NCBI GenBank assembly: GCA_947396885.1
Contig: OX377206.1
Location: 88,781,960 to 88,845,959, forward strand
Length of the DNA: 64,000 bases
Reading direction: 5' to 3'
Source of the DNA: Heligmosomoides polygyrus polygyrus
Taxonomy: Eukaryota > Nematoda > Chromadorea > Rhabditida > Heligmosomidae
Shown: positions 54,405 through 64,000 of the stretch, piece by piece
How the letters are laid out: every line of letters starts with the position of its first letter
Position numbering within the stretch: the stretch's first letter is position 1
Position numbers and translations under genes: made by a program
The notes under the pieces: model-generated
The model's input: only the letters and a program-made list of their open reading frames with translations
The model's database searches: none
What the model was told of the DNA's origin: nothing

Positions 54405-54660
54405 ATGGAATCTCATTTTTTTGTGCTCTATGGGATACTGTGGAGGGATCACAAATGAGTATTTGATCTATACGACGACTTATCTAGCCTGCCGATGGAG
54501 AAGCGAGTGTTTTATCCTTCCCAGATAAAGTATTGTACCATTTCTTCGACCATGGAGGGATAGAATGCATGGTCAGTCTACTCGAGATTCGAACCAACAA
54601 CCTTGAATTGAGATGCGCATGACAGTTAACACTTCCTCCAACTGCGCTACCACGCGCCCT
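54405..54660 (-). mobile_element. SINE S1 copy, diverged
   Basis: Body phrases TGCCGATGGAGAAGCGAGTG and TATCCTTCCCAGATAAAG are recognisable; head GCGCTACCACGCGCCC. Confidence 0.8.
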
Positions 54661-54747
54661 TTCTCACAGATACCTTAATTATTTCTAATGTCATACGTGC
54701 ATATCATATGCCAGTAAGTATTTTTTTATGTATCAATATTAATACGT

Positions 54748-55012
54748 GGGACGTTTAACACAGTTGAAGGAAGCGCCGATTGTTCAGTGCCCAGGAATCA
54801 ATTCATAGTCCGGTTTCGCGCCCAGAGAAGCCGAGCTCTACATCCCTCCTTGGGTCATTTAGTACCAGATTTGTTTGGTGAAAGGAAATGAGAGTTACCC
54901 ACTGGCTAGCTACCGGAGCAGATTGCGTAACTTCAGATTCCCGTCGCGTCCACGATATCCTGCAAAAATAGAATGCGTGGCGCATGCTGAAAATATTTAT
55001 GAACCCCGATCT
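54748..55012 (+). mobile_element. SINE S1 copy, diverged
   Basis: Head GGGACGTTTAACACAGTTGA, B-box-like region weak; 3' end AGAATGCGTGGCGCATGCTG. Confidence 0.75.
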
Positions 55013-55089
55013 TTTTCCGTTGCCCTGTTGAATATATTTTCATTTTATTTTTTAATATCCAATAGAAGTTGAAAATATGCAAGAATCCA

Positions 55090-56160
55090 TACCAATTCTA
55101 CCAGATATATACAATTTCCACGTCAAACTGGACAATTCAATCCAAATTGTGCTTGACGCTTCTGAAATCCAGCTGAACGTCTTCCAAATCAAAAACAGCG
55201 TCTTTAAGATTAAACTAGAACTCTCCGAGAAGGTTAGATTAATCTATCGTCGAAGAAAAAATTTACTGTCACTTTTTTGTTGAAGTTTTCCAATTTAGCT
55301 GCCCCAGTAAGTGAATGCGCTGTTTGAAATGGTTATAAAAATATTTTCGACGAAAACATTGGCTTGAAGTTTCTTCTAGAGTGCGAAAAAAGCAGCAATT
55401 TTCTAGCATGTCAGAGAGGGAGATAGTGCCATGAAATCGTCTAGCCCAGTATGATTTTAATTACATTGAGAGTGCAAAAACAGATGTTTTAAATTTACCG
55501 TTTGACAAGCGTGTAATTCCACGCAAAAGGAATTTTTTCTATCAATAAAAAATCGCGAATCCTAGACAAGCGCATGGCACAATCTCTTTCTTTGGTATCT
55601 GAAAAACAGCTGCTCTTCTGCGCTTGAAAGCGAGCTCTAAATCATTATTGTTCTTAAAGGTAAAAATTTTGTAGAATTCCCAACGATGTGAACATTTTTA
55701 GGGCGTTTTCAAAGAAAGTCGTACTAAATTTTCTTGAACAAAGTTCGTGGACAAGAACCTGGTATCGAGTACAAGTGAAAGCCGATACCGCCTCCCACTG
55801 CGCTACACCCGCCCTGTGCTTCAAAACAAAATTCGATTCATTATTTTTCCTTGAAAATAAAACATTTTAGAACTGTAAACAGTTTGTTTGCTTATAAAAC
55901 TTTAAGAAAAATGAATTCTAAAATTCCAAGGAAAATCGTGCCAAATTTTCATCTAACAAAAAAAATTATTCTAACCATTTTAGAGAGCCTCTAGTTTAAT
56001 CTGAAAGGCGCTCGTTTTGATTTAGGGGGTGTTCAGGTAGATTGCAAAAGCATAAAGCTTGCTTAGAAGAGTGTCTAGTTTGATATTAAAAGTGTTGAGT
56101 CTGATTTTTGATTTGAAAAGTGTCCACTTTGACGAGAAAATTGTATATGATTAATTTTTC
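55090..56160. mobile_element. Long foldback family L, copy 3
   Basis: CAATTTCCACGTCAAACTGG pairs with CACTTTGACGAGAAAATTG. AGATTAAACTAGAACTCTCC pairs with GAGAGCCTCTAGTTTAATCT. About 1.07 kb with arms of about 200 bp. It contains a partial S1 at 55,735-55,816. Confidence 0.7.
55735..55816 (-). mobile_element. SINE S1 head fragment
   Basis: AAGAACCTGGTATCGAGTAC to CTGCGCTACACCCGCCCT; nested in the L foldback. Confidence 0.8.
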
Positions 56161-57020
56161 AAATGATATTTTTTTATAATTCTGTGTGGGTTCATGTTTG
56201 TGAAAAGAGTCGCCGGACATCTAGTATATCTACTTGGGCATATTTTCAACTCTAGTTTTATAACTGCTAAAGTTTCACTAAGCTGGAAACATGCCTTTGT
56301 CACATCTATCTCTAAAAAACCTCCTTTGAACGATTCAGAAAATTATCGCCCCTTAAGCATCACCTCTATTTTCGCGAGAACATTTGAAAAAACTTTAAAA
56401 ACATATACTGAAGCATCTCGAAGAGAGCAACATCATCTCAAGAAATCTGTACGAATTTTTGCCAGGTAGATCGGTAGAGACTGCTGTTCTGAAAGCCCTA
56501 AATGACTGGTCCAAAAATCTTGACTGTAAGAAACCTACGGATTTTATTTATTTTGATTTTTCGAAGGCGTTCGATAAAGTCCCAATCATATATTTTCTAG
56601 GAAAAATGAGAATGGTTGGATTACACCCCATAGTAGTCGAGTGGACTCAAGACTTTCTTTGATATAGGACGTACCAGCTAAAGATTGAGGGTCAGCTCTC
56701 GTCTGTGTTTAACGTTTATAGTGGCGTTCCTCAAGGAGGTGTACTGTCCCCGCTTCTGTTCCTGACATATACTTATGAGTTACCTGATTCGATAGAACGG
56801 TTAGGAGTGAGATGTAATATGTACGCTGACGATGTGAAGATATACAGTACCGTGGAAAATGATGAAGGTCTTCAAAAAATCCAAAAAGCTATCGATTTTA
56901 TAAGTGAATGAGCCGATCAGGGGGACTACCGCTTGCTGCAGAAAAATCTTGCTATCTTTGCACTGGAACAAAATCAAGGAATAGGGCGCAGTCTTGTAGT
57001 CTTCGTGACACTGAGCTTAA

Positions 57021-57608
57021 CCCTTTCACGACATCGTCCGACGATGTCGTCGGACACCATAATAAAATTAGTTAGAAAATTATCAATCATTTAATAGTTT
57101 AATATTAATCAATGAGTCCACTAACATCTACGGCCAAGACAGTCCTTGGGAAACTTCATTCGCTACTGTTCTTCATATTTAACAAATAAAGGATAAAGGA
57201 TAAAGGACGGCGTTACTCAATCCCTTCTGGGATGCGCCAGCGCATTCTACTTCTACGGGATGTCGTGGAGGCGACATGAATGCGTATTTGGCCATACAAT
57301 GACTTGCGGTGGCTAGCCGATGAACAAGTCAGCGCTCTATCCTTCCCAGACAAGTCTGGTACCAATTCACCGACCACGGAGGGATGGAAGGCTTGGTTGG
57401 CCTAGGCGGGAAATCCGAACCAGGAACCTGGTATCGGGTGCACGCGACAGTCGCGCCTCCTCCGACTGCGCTACACGCGCCCTATTTAACAAATAATACA
57501 ATATTTAACAAATAATACAAATAAAATAATTCAAATAATCAGCGCGCGGGAGAAATGCGCGTTGTCCCACGTGGCAGTCACCTGAAAAACGCTCGTGTCG
57601 TGAAAGGC
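57021..57608. mobile_element. TTAA-flanked MITE (piggyBac-like), split by S1
   Basis: Starts CCCTTTCACGACATCG and ends GCTCGTGTCGTGAAAGGC, flanked by TTAA at 57,017-57,020 and 57,609-57,612. TTAA target duplication and CCC-type ends fit piggyBac. Removing it and one TTAA restores the LINE reading frame. Without the SINE it is about 280 bp. Confidence 0.85.
57190..57482 (-). mobile_element. SINE S1 reference copy (293 bp)
   Basis: Best-preserved member. It is flanked by a 14-bp duplication TATTTAACAAATAA (57,176-57,189 and 57,483-57,496). Read on the minus strand: a tRNA-derived head with A-box-like GTGTAGCGCAGTCGGAGG and B-box-like GGTTCGGATTTCCC (Pol III internal promoter), a ~200-base body, and a tail of CCTTTAT repeats. 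It encodes no protein and would be mobilised in trans by a LINE. About 30 copies or fragments lie in this window. Confidence 0.96.
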
Positions 57609-57913
57609 TTAAATTGTTAGACGATGTACGAGATTTAGGTTTTGTGATAACTAACAATTTGAACTGCAATAAACATTATAAGATGTTGGTAAACAAGGCA
57701 AATCATCGAATCTACAATCTGTTCAAAATTCTGAAGTCCAACGATCCTTAAGTGTTGCTGCGTGCCTACAAAACTTATGTGCTACCAATCGTAGAGTCGA
57801 GAACAACTATCTTCAACTTCTGTCAGAAAAAAGATGTTTGCATTCTTGAAAGCGTACAAAACAGTTTTACACGGAAGTTAGTCAAAGGTGCTGCGGAATG
57901 GTTTATCCTCATA

Positions 57914-59493
57914 CATTCCGGTGCAAAATTATAGGTTCACCCTCCGATCTTTTTGTTAGTACCAGAAGAACCCACTGCCGAGGATCAGTGATGTTCCTCA
58001 CCATCGAAAACCTCTATAGAAGAATTCTATGCAGATTATCTTATCAGTGCAGGATACCACGATTTTTTATTGAAAATTTAACGAACGGAGACCGTTGCAA
58101 AATATAAGTTCACTTCATAAAAAACTAATCAATCGCAAAGGCACCTACAGACAAAGTAAGAATAGTACTTCGCCACATCAGGTTTGTTGTAAACAACATC
58201 GAAAATTCTATTTGGCATACCACTGATAAGGTTATCAATAATAGTTTGCTCTACATTGGTCCATGCATCAATTATGGCGCTTTTCAGATCAGAAACCGCA
58301 GGGTAAGTGGTTCTATTTTTGTACACTTTGTATACAAGAATGTCCCACAAGTTCTCTATCGGGTTGAGATCTGAAGAACAGCTAGGCCTCTCCAAAGTTG
58401 AATTCTGTTGGGGTTAAGCCTAGCAGTAGTTGACCGTGATACGTGTATGAATGCATTATCTTGTTGAAAAATGAGGTTGTGTCTAGGAAATCTTCTTAAA
58501 TATGGCAGAAGGTGTTCTCCGAGCAATTTCTGGTAGTCTTGGCTGCTCAACCTACACGAGACGAACTGCAAGGCAGCAAGTCCGTATTCAGAAAACGCCC
58601 AAACCATGAGAGTTCCGCTGCCAAAGTTGCGCATGGAGAATACTCGCTCCTCTTTCCTCAGATCTCTCCAGTAGTGTAAAAGAAGTGAAATCTTCATGGG
58701 CTCGACGGGTACAGACACTACTGGAGAGATCTGAGGAAAGAGGAGCGAGTATTCTTCAGGCGCAGCTTTTTCGGTGGAAGTCTCATGGTTGGGCTGCGTT
58801 TTCTGGATACGGACTTGTTGTCTTGGAGTTTGTCTCGTGTAAGATGAACAGTCAAGACTTCCAGAAATTGCTCGCAGATCACCTTCTGCCATATATCAGA
58901 AGATTTCGTAGACACAACCTTATTTTCCAACAAGATAATGCGTGCATACACGTGTCACAGTCAAGTGCAGATTTGCTTAACTCCAAAACAATTCTATTTT
59001 CGGAGTGGACTGGTTGTTCTCCAGAACTCATCCCGATAGAGAACTTGTGGGGCATTTCTGTACACAAGGAGCACAAAAATGAGACCACTTACACTTCGGT
59101 TTCTGACCTGAAGAACACCATACTTGATGCATGGACCAATGTAGAGGAAAATATTATTGATAACCTCATCAGTAGTATGCCAAGTAGAATTTCGATGTTG
59201 TTTGCAGCAAAGGTGATATGACAAAGTATTAATCTTACTTTGCCTGTAGGTAATTTTGTGATTAACCGGGTTTTTTATGAAGTGAACCTATATTTCGCAC
59301 CGGTCTTCATTCGCTGAATTTTCAACAAAAGTTCGTGGTATCCTGCACTGATAAGATAACCTGCGTAGAATTCTTCTATAGAAGTTTTCGACGGTGAGGA
59401 ATATGATTGTAACATCGCTAAGCCTCGGCAGCGGGTTCTTCTGGTACTAATGGAAAAAATCGGAGGGTGAACCTATAATTTTGCACCGGGGTG
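57914..59493. mobile_element. Tc1-type foldback with IR/DR ends
   Basis: Flanked by TA (57,912-57,913 and 59,494-59,495). The ends CATTCCGGTGCAAAATTATA and CACCCCGGTGCAAAATTATA are inverted. A second repeat GCAAAATATAAGTTCACTTC lies about 180 bases inward, and its mirror at about 59,280-59,299. That is the outer/inner direct-repeat layout of Tc1-like elements. The interior is an inverted duplication of the 3' half of the transposase around about 58,690. The minus-strand copy (58,892-58,129) reads NLIFQQDNAFIHVS and NPIENLWDILVYKVYKN. The plus-strand copy (58,685-59,221) reads NLIFQQDNACIHVS and IPIENLWGISVHKEHKN. No complete transposase remains. Confidence 0.9.
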
Positions 59494-59914
59494 TATCCCC
59501 GGAGGGAATTGTAGCTCTAAAATTCTTGGTCTCTCACCACTTTACAAAGGAAGGAAGCTAGTTTCTCACCGGGAAAGTGTCTATACACCCAATAACATTC
59601 TTTGGTCATCCACTGTGAAGAAGTAGAAGAGGAAAAACAATGCTGTACGTCTCGGTTGCTAGGAACACGGATTAAATGATGTTTCATCACATACAGGCGT
59701 CTGAATGTGATGAATTCGTCACTAGCCAAAGGTGACAACCTTCTTAATTTGTCGAAAAGTGCATCTAAAACGTTCGTTAGGAGAAATGTCACCTTTGATC
59801 CGCCTTGAAGCTGTCGTTTTTTTCAAGTTTCATTTCGTTCCGGATATTTACATTGTACTTATATTGTATTGTTGCATGTCTAATGCATGCTTTAAATAAA
59901 TAAATAAATAGGTA

Positions 59915-60585
59915 AATGGGGTCTGCTGGGTAGCCATGTCCGCTCTCCATAGCAATGAGTGAGGGCCCTAGGTAAGGTGCAGCAGGAGCAACTTCATTCG
60001 GCTCAATGAGAGTGCTTATATGGGCGAACGAATTCTATAGAATAGCGTGCGAAACGAGCATTGGCCTATCTGGCTCAAAAGGTCGGCACAACCAAAAACC
60101 GCCACACGAAGAGCTCCAGAGAAATGATGGAAGGGCATCATCAAGAGGGATATCGCCAACGACACAACGCCAGAAGACGTTCTTGGTATAGCCGAATGAC
60201 GACGGATGACGCTCTCTAATATTTCATTTTCTCAGCCAATAATTATGTTGTCCGTATAGAAATTGTTTGAGCTCGTCAATAAGACAGCAGTAAGCTGTTA
60301 GGTTGAAAACTAATGAAACGACGCTTCTAAACTGTTCTTGAAATCGATTGAACCATTTTTGGGATGGCGTCATGAAATTGATTTCTGGTTGAAAGCAAAG
60401 GACAGGAAGTTGCGAGCTTATAGGTGAGGCTGTTTTTATCGATGGTGAAGTGTTCCGCCGAATTACTGCTTCTGGCCTCGGCCTCCTCACCGCACTTACC
60501 AGCCTCGACAACCTGTCTGCCCGTTTTCTTGGTTTACATCGAATTTTGAACTCAACGCTTAATATCATTGGTAATTATAATCTTT
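59915..60585. other. No gene recognised
   Basis: Minus-strand 114-codon frame at 60,568-60,224 has no recognisable similarity. Confidence 0.35.
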
Positions 60586-60589
60586 TTGC

Positions 60590-60880
60590 GGGCGCTGGTA
60601 ACGCAGTTGGAGGAGGCGCCGGCTGTCGCGTGCTCTTTGATTCAAAGCTCATAGTTCGGTTAACCTTTGGACCGACTAGACCATCCTTCCCTCTGGGGAT
60701 CGGCGAATTGGTACAAACTTCCGGGAGAATAAAATAGTGACGTGTACATCCAGAGACCATCACAAGTCATTGTGGTCATTGGCTACATACGCAGTCAAAT
60801 AACTTCCCCGATATTTTGTGTAAGTAAAATGCGTGGCGCACCCCAAATCTGGAAATAGTGAAAGCCATCGTTTATCTTTT
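60590..60880 (+). mobile_element. SINE S1 copy
   Basis: Head GCGGGCGCTGGTAACGCAGT, diverged B box, 3' end AAATGCGTGGCGCACCCC; tail CGTTTATCTTTTATTCC. Confidence 0.82.
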
Positions 60881-60966
60881 ATTCCTCGTAATTTATTGGC
60901 GTTTTTTATCGATAGCTTCAAGATGCGGATACTAACCAAAATGTGCATAAGCTCTTGCGTTTTCTA

Positions 60967-62246
60967 TTAGGTTGTAACGAAATAAATGGCACTGAACCAC
61001 TGTAAATTTAAACAGTTAATATCTCGGCTTGTGGGCAAGTTTATTAATCGAAATAAAAACCTTCTGATTCTATACATCTTTGCCAACGTAACACAAGCTT
61101 TTTTATCCCAGTAGCATAAAAATCAGAAGTTCTGGAATTGACGAAATCTTCGAAGGCACTTTCGGCATCCTGTTGGTATTTGAATATTTTCCCTACCAAG
61201 AAGTCGCCAAGATGCTTGAAGAAATGGTATTCTGTTGGGGAGAGGTCGGGAGAAAACGGAGGATGTGGTAGAGTTTCAATGCTCAGCTCATTCAATTTCT
61301 GCAACGTCATTCGTGCTACATGGGGGCGAGCATTGTCATGCAGGAGAACTCGCCTTCGGTTTACCAAGGCCGGCCGAATATCCTTCAACTTTTTCATCAT
61401 TTCTTCAATTTCAATGCAGTACTTCTCTGCCGTGATGGATTCACCTGGAGGGAGAAAGCCGTGGTGAATAATTCCCAGCGAACACCACCATACTGTCACC
61501 ATTACTTTCTTTTGGTGCCATTCCGGCTTCGCAAAAACCTTGGGGCTCTCATCGCTGTCCACCCACTGTGCCGATCGTCGCCTGTTGTCGTACATTATCC
61601 ATTTCTCGTCACAGGTTACGATGCGGTCAAGGAATGGGTCCGTTTCGTTCCGTAGAAGCAGTGCGGACGAGATCTCATATCGTCGGTTTCTTTGCTCCTC
61701 AGACAGCTCGTGAGGCACCCAGCTTTCCAGCTTTTTGGTCTTTCCAATTTCCTTCAGATGCCGGGCAGCTGTGTTGTGACTGACGACAGGAACCTTCGCT
61801 ATCTCCCTGGTACCTTTATGTGGATCCTCCTCTACCACACCTCTCAGCTTGTCCTCATCAACATCACTATGCCTCCCACGACCTTCATGTTCTTCCAAGC
61901 TCTCATCTCCATTCCGGGACTTCTGATACCAACGATACGCCGTCCGAATTGTGGAACATCCTTGACCGAATGCGGCATTGACCTTCTCGTCCGCCTCCTT
62001 AGCTGTAGTGCCCAGCTTGAATTCATACAAGTAAATGCCTCGGATTACCCTTTTGTCCATCTGCAAAAAAGTCAATAAAACTCTAAAGTTTTCCCACTTT
62101 TACATAGAAAATTTGGTACTCACCGGTAGAGCAAAGTTTGCGCTTCTAAATGATATGCCACATGTTACGGTTTGTTCTTGATCAAACGCGTAAAGACGCG
62201 CCAAAAAATGGCGCGAGCCAGTGCCATTTAATTCGTTACAACCTAA
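60967..62246 (-). mobile_element. Mariner transposon, 1280 bp, structurally complete
   Basis: TIRs TTAGGTTGTAACGAAATAAA (left) and TTAGGTTGTAACGAATTAAA (right, minus strand) differ at one base and extend to GGCAC. They are flanked by TA at 60,965-60,966 and 62,247-62,248. It contains one uninterrupted transposase frame. Size and protein style recall bandit, a mariner described from hookworm; identity is not verified here. Confidence 0.96.
61044..62075 (-). CDS. Mariner transposase, D,D34 with Glu at third catalytic position
   Basis: 343 codons, no internal stop. The N-terminal bipartite helix-turn-helix DNA-binding region spans residues 1-110 and the linker motif WVPHEL residues 119-124. The DDE/D catalytic domain follows: Asp156 in VTCDEKWIMYDN, Asp247 in LLHDNARPHVA, and residue 282 in SPDLSPTEYHFFKHL. 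Residue 282 is 34 residues after Asp247, exactly the mariner spacing, but the codon (61,230-61,232, minus strand GAA) encodes Glu where mariners have Asp. The enzyme would bind the TIRs and cut and rejoin DNA at TA. The Glu change predicts loss of activity, as reported for equivalent mariner mutants. The start is the ATG at 62,075; MDKRVIRG at residue 6 is an alternative start. Confidence 0.95.
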   Translation of the reverse strand: MTFLQMDKRVIRGIYLYEFKLGTTAKEADEKVNAAFGQGCSTIRTAYRWYQKSRNGDESLEEHEGRGRHSDVDEDKLRGVVEEDPHKGTREIAKVPVVSHNTAARHLKEIGKTKKLESWVPHELSEEQRNRRYEISSALLLRNETDPFLDRIVTCDEKWIMYDNRRRSAQWVDSDESPKVFAKPEWHQKKVMVTVWWCSLGIIHHGFLPPGESITAEKYCIEIEEMMKKLKDIRPALVNRRRVLLHDNARPHVARMTLQKLNELSIETLPHPPFSPDLSPTEYHFFKHLGDFLVGKIFKYQQDAESAFEDFVNSRTSDFYATGIKKLVLRWQRCIESEGFYFD

Positions 62247-62349
62247 TAAAAAAGGGTCTAAAATTTCTACATTACTTATGTTCTAAATTTAAATGGCCAT
62301 GACTTATTCAGAGTAGGGCATGCTAGTAAAAGTAAAAATATGTATACTT

Positions 62350-63815
62350 CTCTTACAAGGGAAGGATCCGAACGGGGGAGCGACCCATATAGGGAGAATC
62401 CCCACCCCTCAATTGGTATGAAAATGTGTTTATTTTTTGCCAAGTCGTTAAACCCAAGGAGTAGGGGGTTACAATGGGATACTTCGCATCACGAGCTTGG
62501 GGGTCTTGTACGCCCGCGATACCGTATCGGCAAGCGGCTCGGAGCGCAGTAGAAGTGCGGTTGCTTTGTGCGAGGAAGGCCGGGGGGTTCGGTTCCTTTG
62601 CGCTGCTACATTTTTGCATTTCAACTGACTGGTTGAGATTTGGGGAATTCTGAGGTCTATACCATTTTCAGACGTTTTCCGCGCATTTTGCAGCTGTACG
62701 CTGTGGAGAGTACCTTTCTTGCGACTTGTTTATTACTGACCGGTTTTCTAGCCACAAGACAACGAGAAAGCTATTCAAAGTAATGATGTATAAACGCTCA
62801 ACACCAGTGATAGACAGGCAAAAAGTGAATGAAACAGAGGCACTGGTCACAATACGGACAGCGTATAAAACCTTCAGGCTCCTCTGCCCACTGCTGCGCA
62901 CTGCTTGCTGGCCTCTCCACGTCCATCAGTCCATCTTGCGCATCCCAATCTTCTTCTTGTTCTTCCACCTCTTCCAGCTGTTCGTCTTCGTCAACTTCAA
63001 GTTGACGTGCTTGAGTATGCTGGCCATCCGTTCGGCCAGCTTGATTTCTTCCCTCGAAGATTCCTTTTCTAAAGGTGGGCCACACTTCAGCGTGAGCAGG
63101 TGGATCACCACTCGACCGTCGGCGGACATTGTTGGTGTTAGGTTTAAAAAACCTTCAGCAGACCTCTGATTTCCAGGTGATAGGCAAAAGATGAGGGAAA
63201 GAGTGCATCGATGCCGCTTAGGTTAATTTGCGGGATCCACACACCTCGTTTCTCACTTGAACCACTTCCGACATCACATCCTGGTCTCCTTTGCAAATCC
63301 GAGTAGGATGGTTTTTCCTGAGATCATTGGTCCATGTATGAGAAGAAACTGTGAGAGCCTGTTTATACGCTGCCCAGTGCTGCTTCATGCACTTTGCACC
63401 TGTGTATTACTGATGTTGAACACTTATACATCACCATGTTGACACCACAGCGTCCAGCTGGAAAATGCGCAGAAAATGTCTGAAAATGGTACAGACGTCA
63501 GAATCCCCCAAATTTCAACCAATCAGTTGAAATGCAAAAATGCAGCAGCGGAGAGGAACCGAACCCCTGACCTCCCTCGCACGAGTCAACCCTCAACCCA
63601 CCTGAGCTCCAAGCCACTGGCTGCGGACGCATCGCGGGCATACAAGACCCCCAAACGCGTGCTGCGCCGTATCCCATTGTGACCCCTACTCCTTGGTTTA
63701 GCGACTTGGCAAAAAATAAACACATTTTCAAACCAATTGAATTGTGAGGATTCTCATTATATGACTCGCTCCCACCGTTCAGACATACGCTTCAGACCCT
63801 TTCCTTGTGAGGCCA
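62350..63815. mobile_element. Foldback F4, 1.47 kb, tRNA-like arms
   Basis: Arms of about 535 bp (62,350-62,885 and 63,355-63,815). They share TCAATTGGTATGAAAATGTG / CATTTTCAAACCAATTGA, GCCAAGTCGTTAAACC / TTAGCGACTTGGC, CATTTTCAGACGTTTT / AAATGTCTGAAAATG and TGATGTATAAACGCTC / GAACACTTATACATCA. Each arm has a tRNA-like patch: GGAGCGCAGTAGAAG (A-box-like) with GGGGTTCGGTTCC (B-box-like) in the left arm, mirrored at 63,550-63,630. The spacer carries a small open frame. Confidence 0.8.
62926..63129 (-). other. Open frame in F4 spacer, function unknown
   Basis: ATG at 63,129 opens 67 codons (starts MSADGRVVIHLLTLKCGPP; basic C terminus KNKKKIGMRKMD). An overlapping frame in another phase (63,085-62,798) is strikingly acidic (LEVDEDEQLEEVEEQEEDW) and ends with RCPYCDQCLCF, a possible Cys cluster. 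A one-base shift near 63,000 would merge them. I do not recognise the protein. It could be a captured host exon or the relic of the element's own gene. Confidence 0.3.
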
Positions 63816-64000
63816 TGAGGCATCGAGATGTGAAAAATGAGCTCCTATGCTGTGACGACAAGAGTCTGAACATTTTCAGTTTTTGGGAGAGATTTTATAC
63901 ATTTCATAGGCTTTTGGGGAGCTATGTCTTTCCTTACATAGCAACAGCAGTGCCGCTCATCTACACGTGAGAAGCAATTTTCGAACAAAGGCAGGAGCAC

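Larger units (their letters stand above)
56190..59911 (+). mobile_element. CR1-type LINE remnant, multiply interrupted
   Basis: Reverse transcriptase motifs in order: LSWKHAFVTSISKKPP, NYRPLSITSIFARTFEK, then after a frameshift FLPGRSVETAV, FIYFDFSKAFDKVP, SGVPQGGVLSPLLF and NMYADDVKIYSTV. After the insertion at 57,021-57,608 it resumes KLLDDVRDLGFVITNNLNCN, then AYKTYVLPIVESRTT. After the second insertion it continues at 59,494 to an AAATAAATAAATA tail. Stops at 56,660 and 56,909 and frameshifts make it inactive. Clade assignment (CR1-like) is from motif style only. Confidence 0.85.

Noticed and set aside
61138..62078. Plus-strand frames of up to 128 codons
   Set aside because: Antisense shadows of the mariner transposase.

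Overview
This is eukaryotic, intron-rich, repeat-dominated DNA, most likely from a strongylid (hookworm-type) nematode. The evidence is short exons bounded by TTTCAG-like acceptors and GTAAG/GTATG-like donors, a 1.28-kb mariner resembling the hookworm element bandit, RTE and CR1-type non-LTR retrotransposons, and a very abundant tRNA-derived SINE. The genus assignment is inference. There are no bacterial features, rRNA genes, credible intact tRNA genes or CRISPR arrays.

Two host genes can be assembled exon by exon, both on the + strand. (1) A C2H2 zinc-finger transcription factor occupies about 22.4-31.5 kb. Five exons join in phase to give five fingers, preceded by a PVDLSI (CtBP-type) motif; its 5' exons are not found. 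(2) A SMYD-family (SET + MYND) lysine-methyltransferase-like gene occupies about 34.6-54.3 kb. Ten exons are recovered, nine of them joining in phase, and at least one exon before the last is not found. Its introns hold most of the repeats of the right half. Weaker coding candidates lie at 3.5-4.3, 10.7-11.3 and 18.1-18.6 kb.

Layout. 0-0.9 kb: tandem satellite. 2-18 kb: foldback elements, three degenerate mariner-type transposons, SINE copies and TTCGAA-rich 42-bp repeats. 18-34 kb: the zinc-finger gene, with SINEs, PIF/Harbinger-like palindromic MITEs and an hAT-sized-TSD MITE in and around it. 34-54 kb: the SMYD gene, with a (TG)n microsatellite, a 3 x 77-bp tandem repeat, foldbacks and an RTE insertion. 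56-60 kb: a CR1-type LINE split by a TTAA-flanked MITE (itself split by a SINE) and by a Tc1-type foldback. 61-62.2 kb: a structurally complete mariner whose third catalytic Asp is Glu. 62.3-63.8 kb: a 1.5-kb foldback with tRNA-like arms and a small open frame in its spacer.

The most unusual theme is that at least four unrelated-looking inverted-repeat (foldback) families carry tRNA-like sequences with A-box and B-box-like motifs inside their arms. Several other transposons here (a mariner and a Tc1-type element) exist as inverted duplications of one end. Both the tRNA-like arms and the inversion habit are visible in the sequence; the mechanism is inference.
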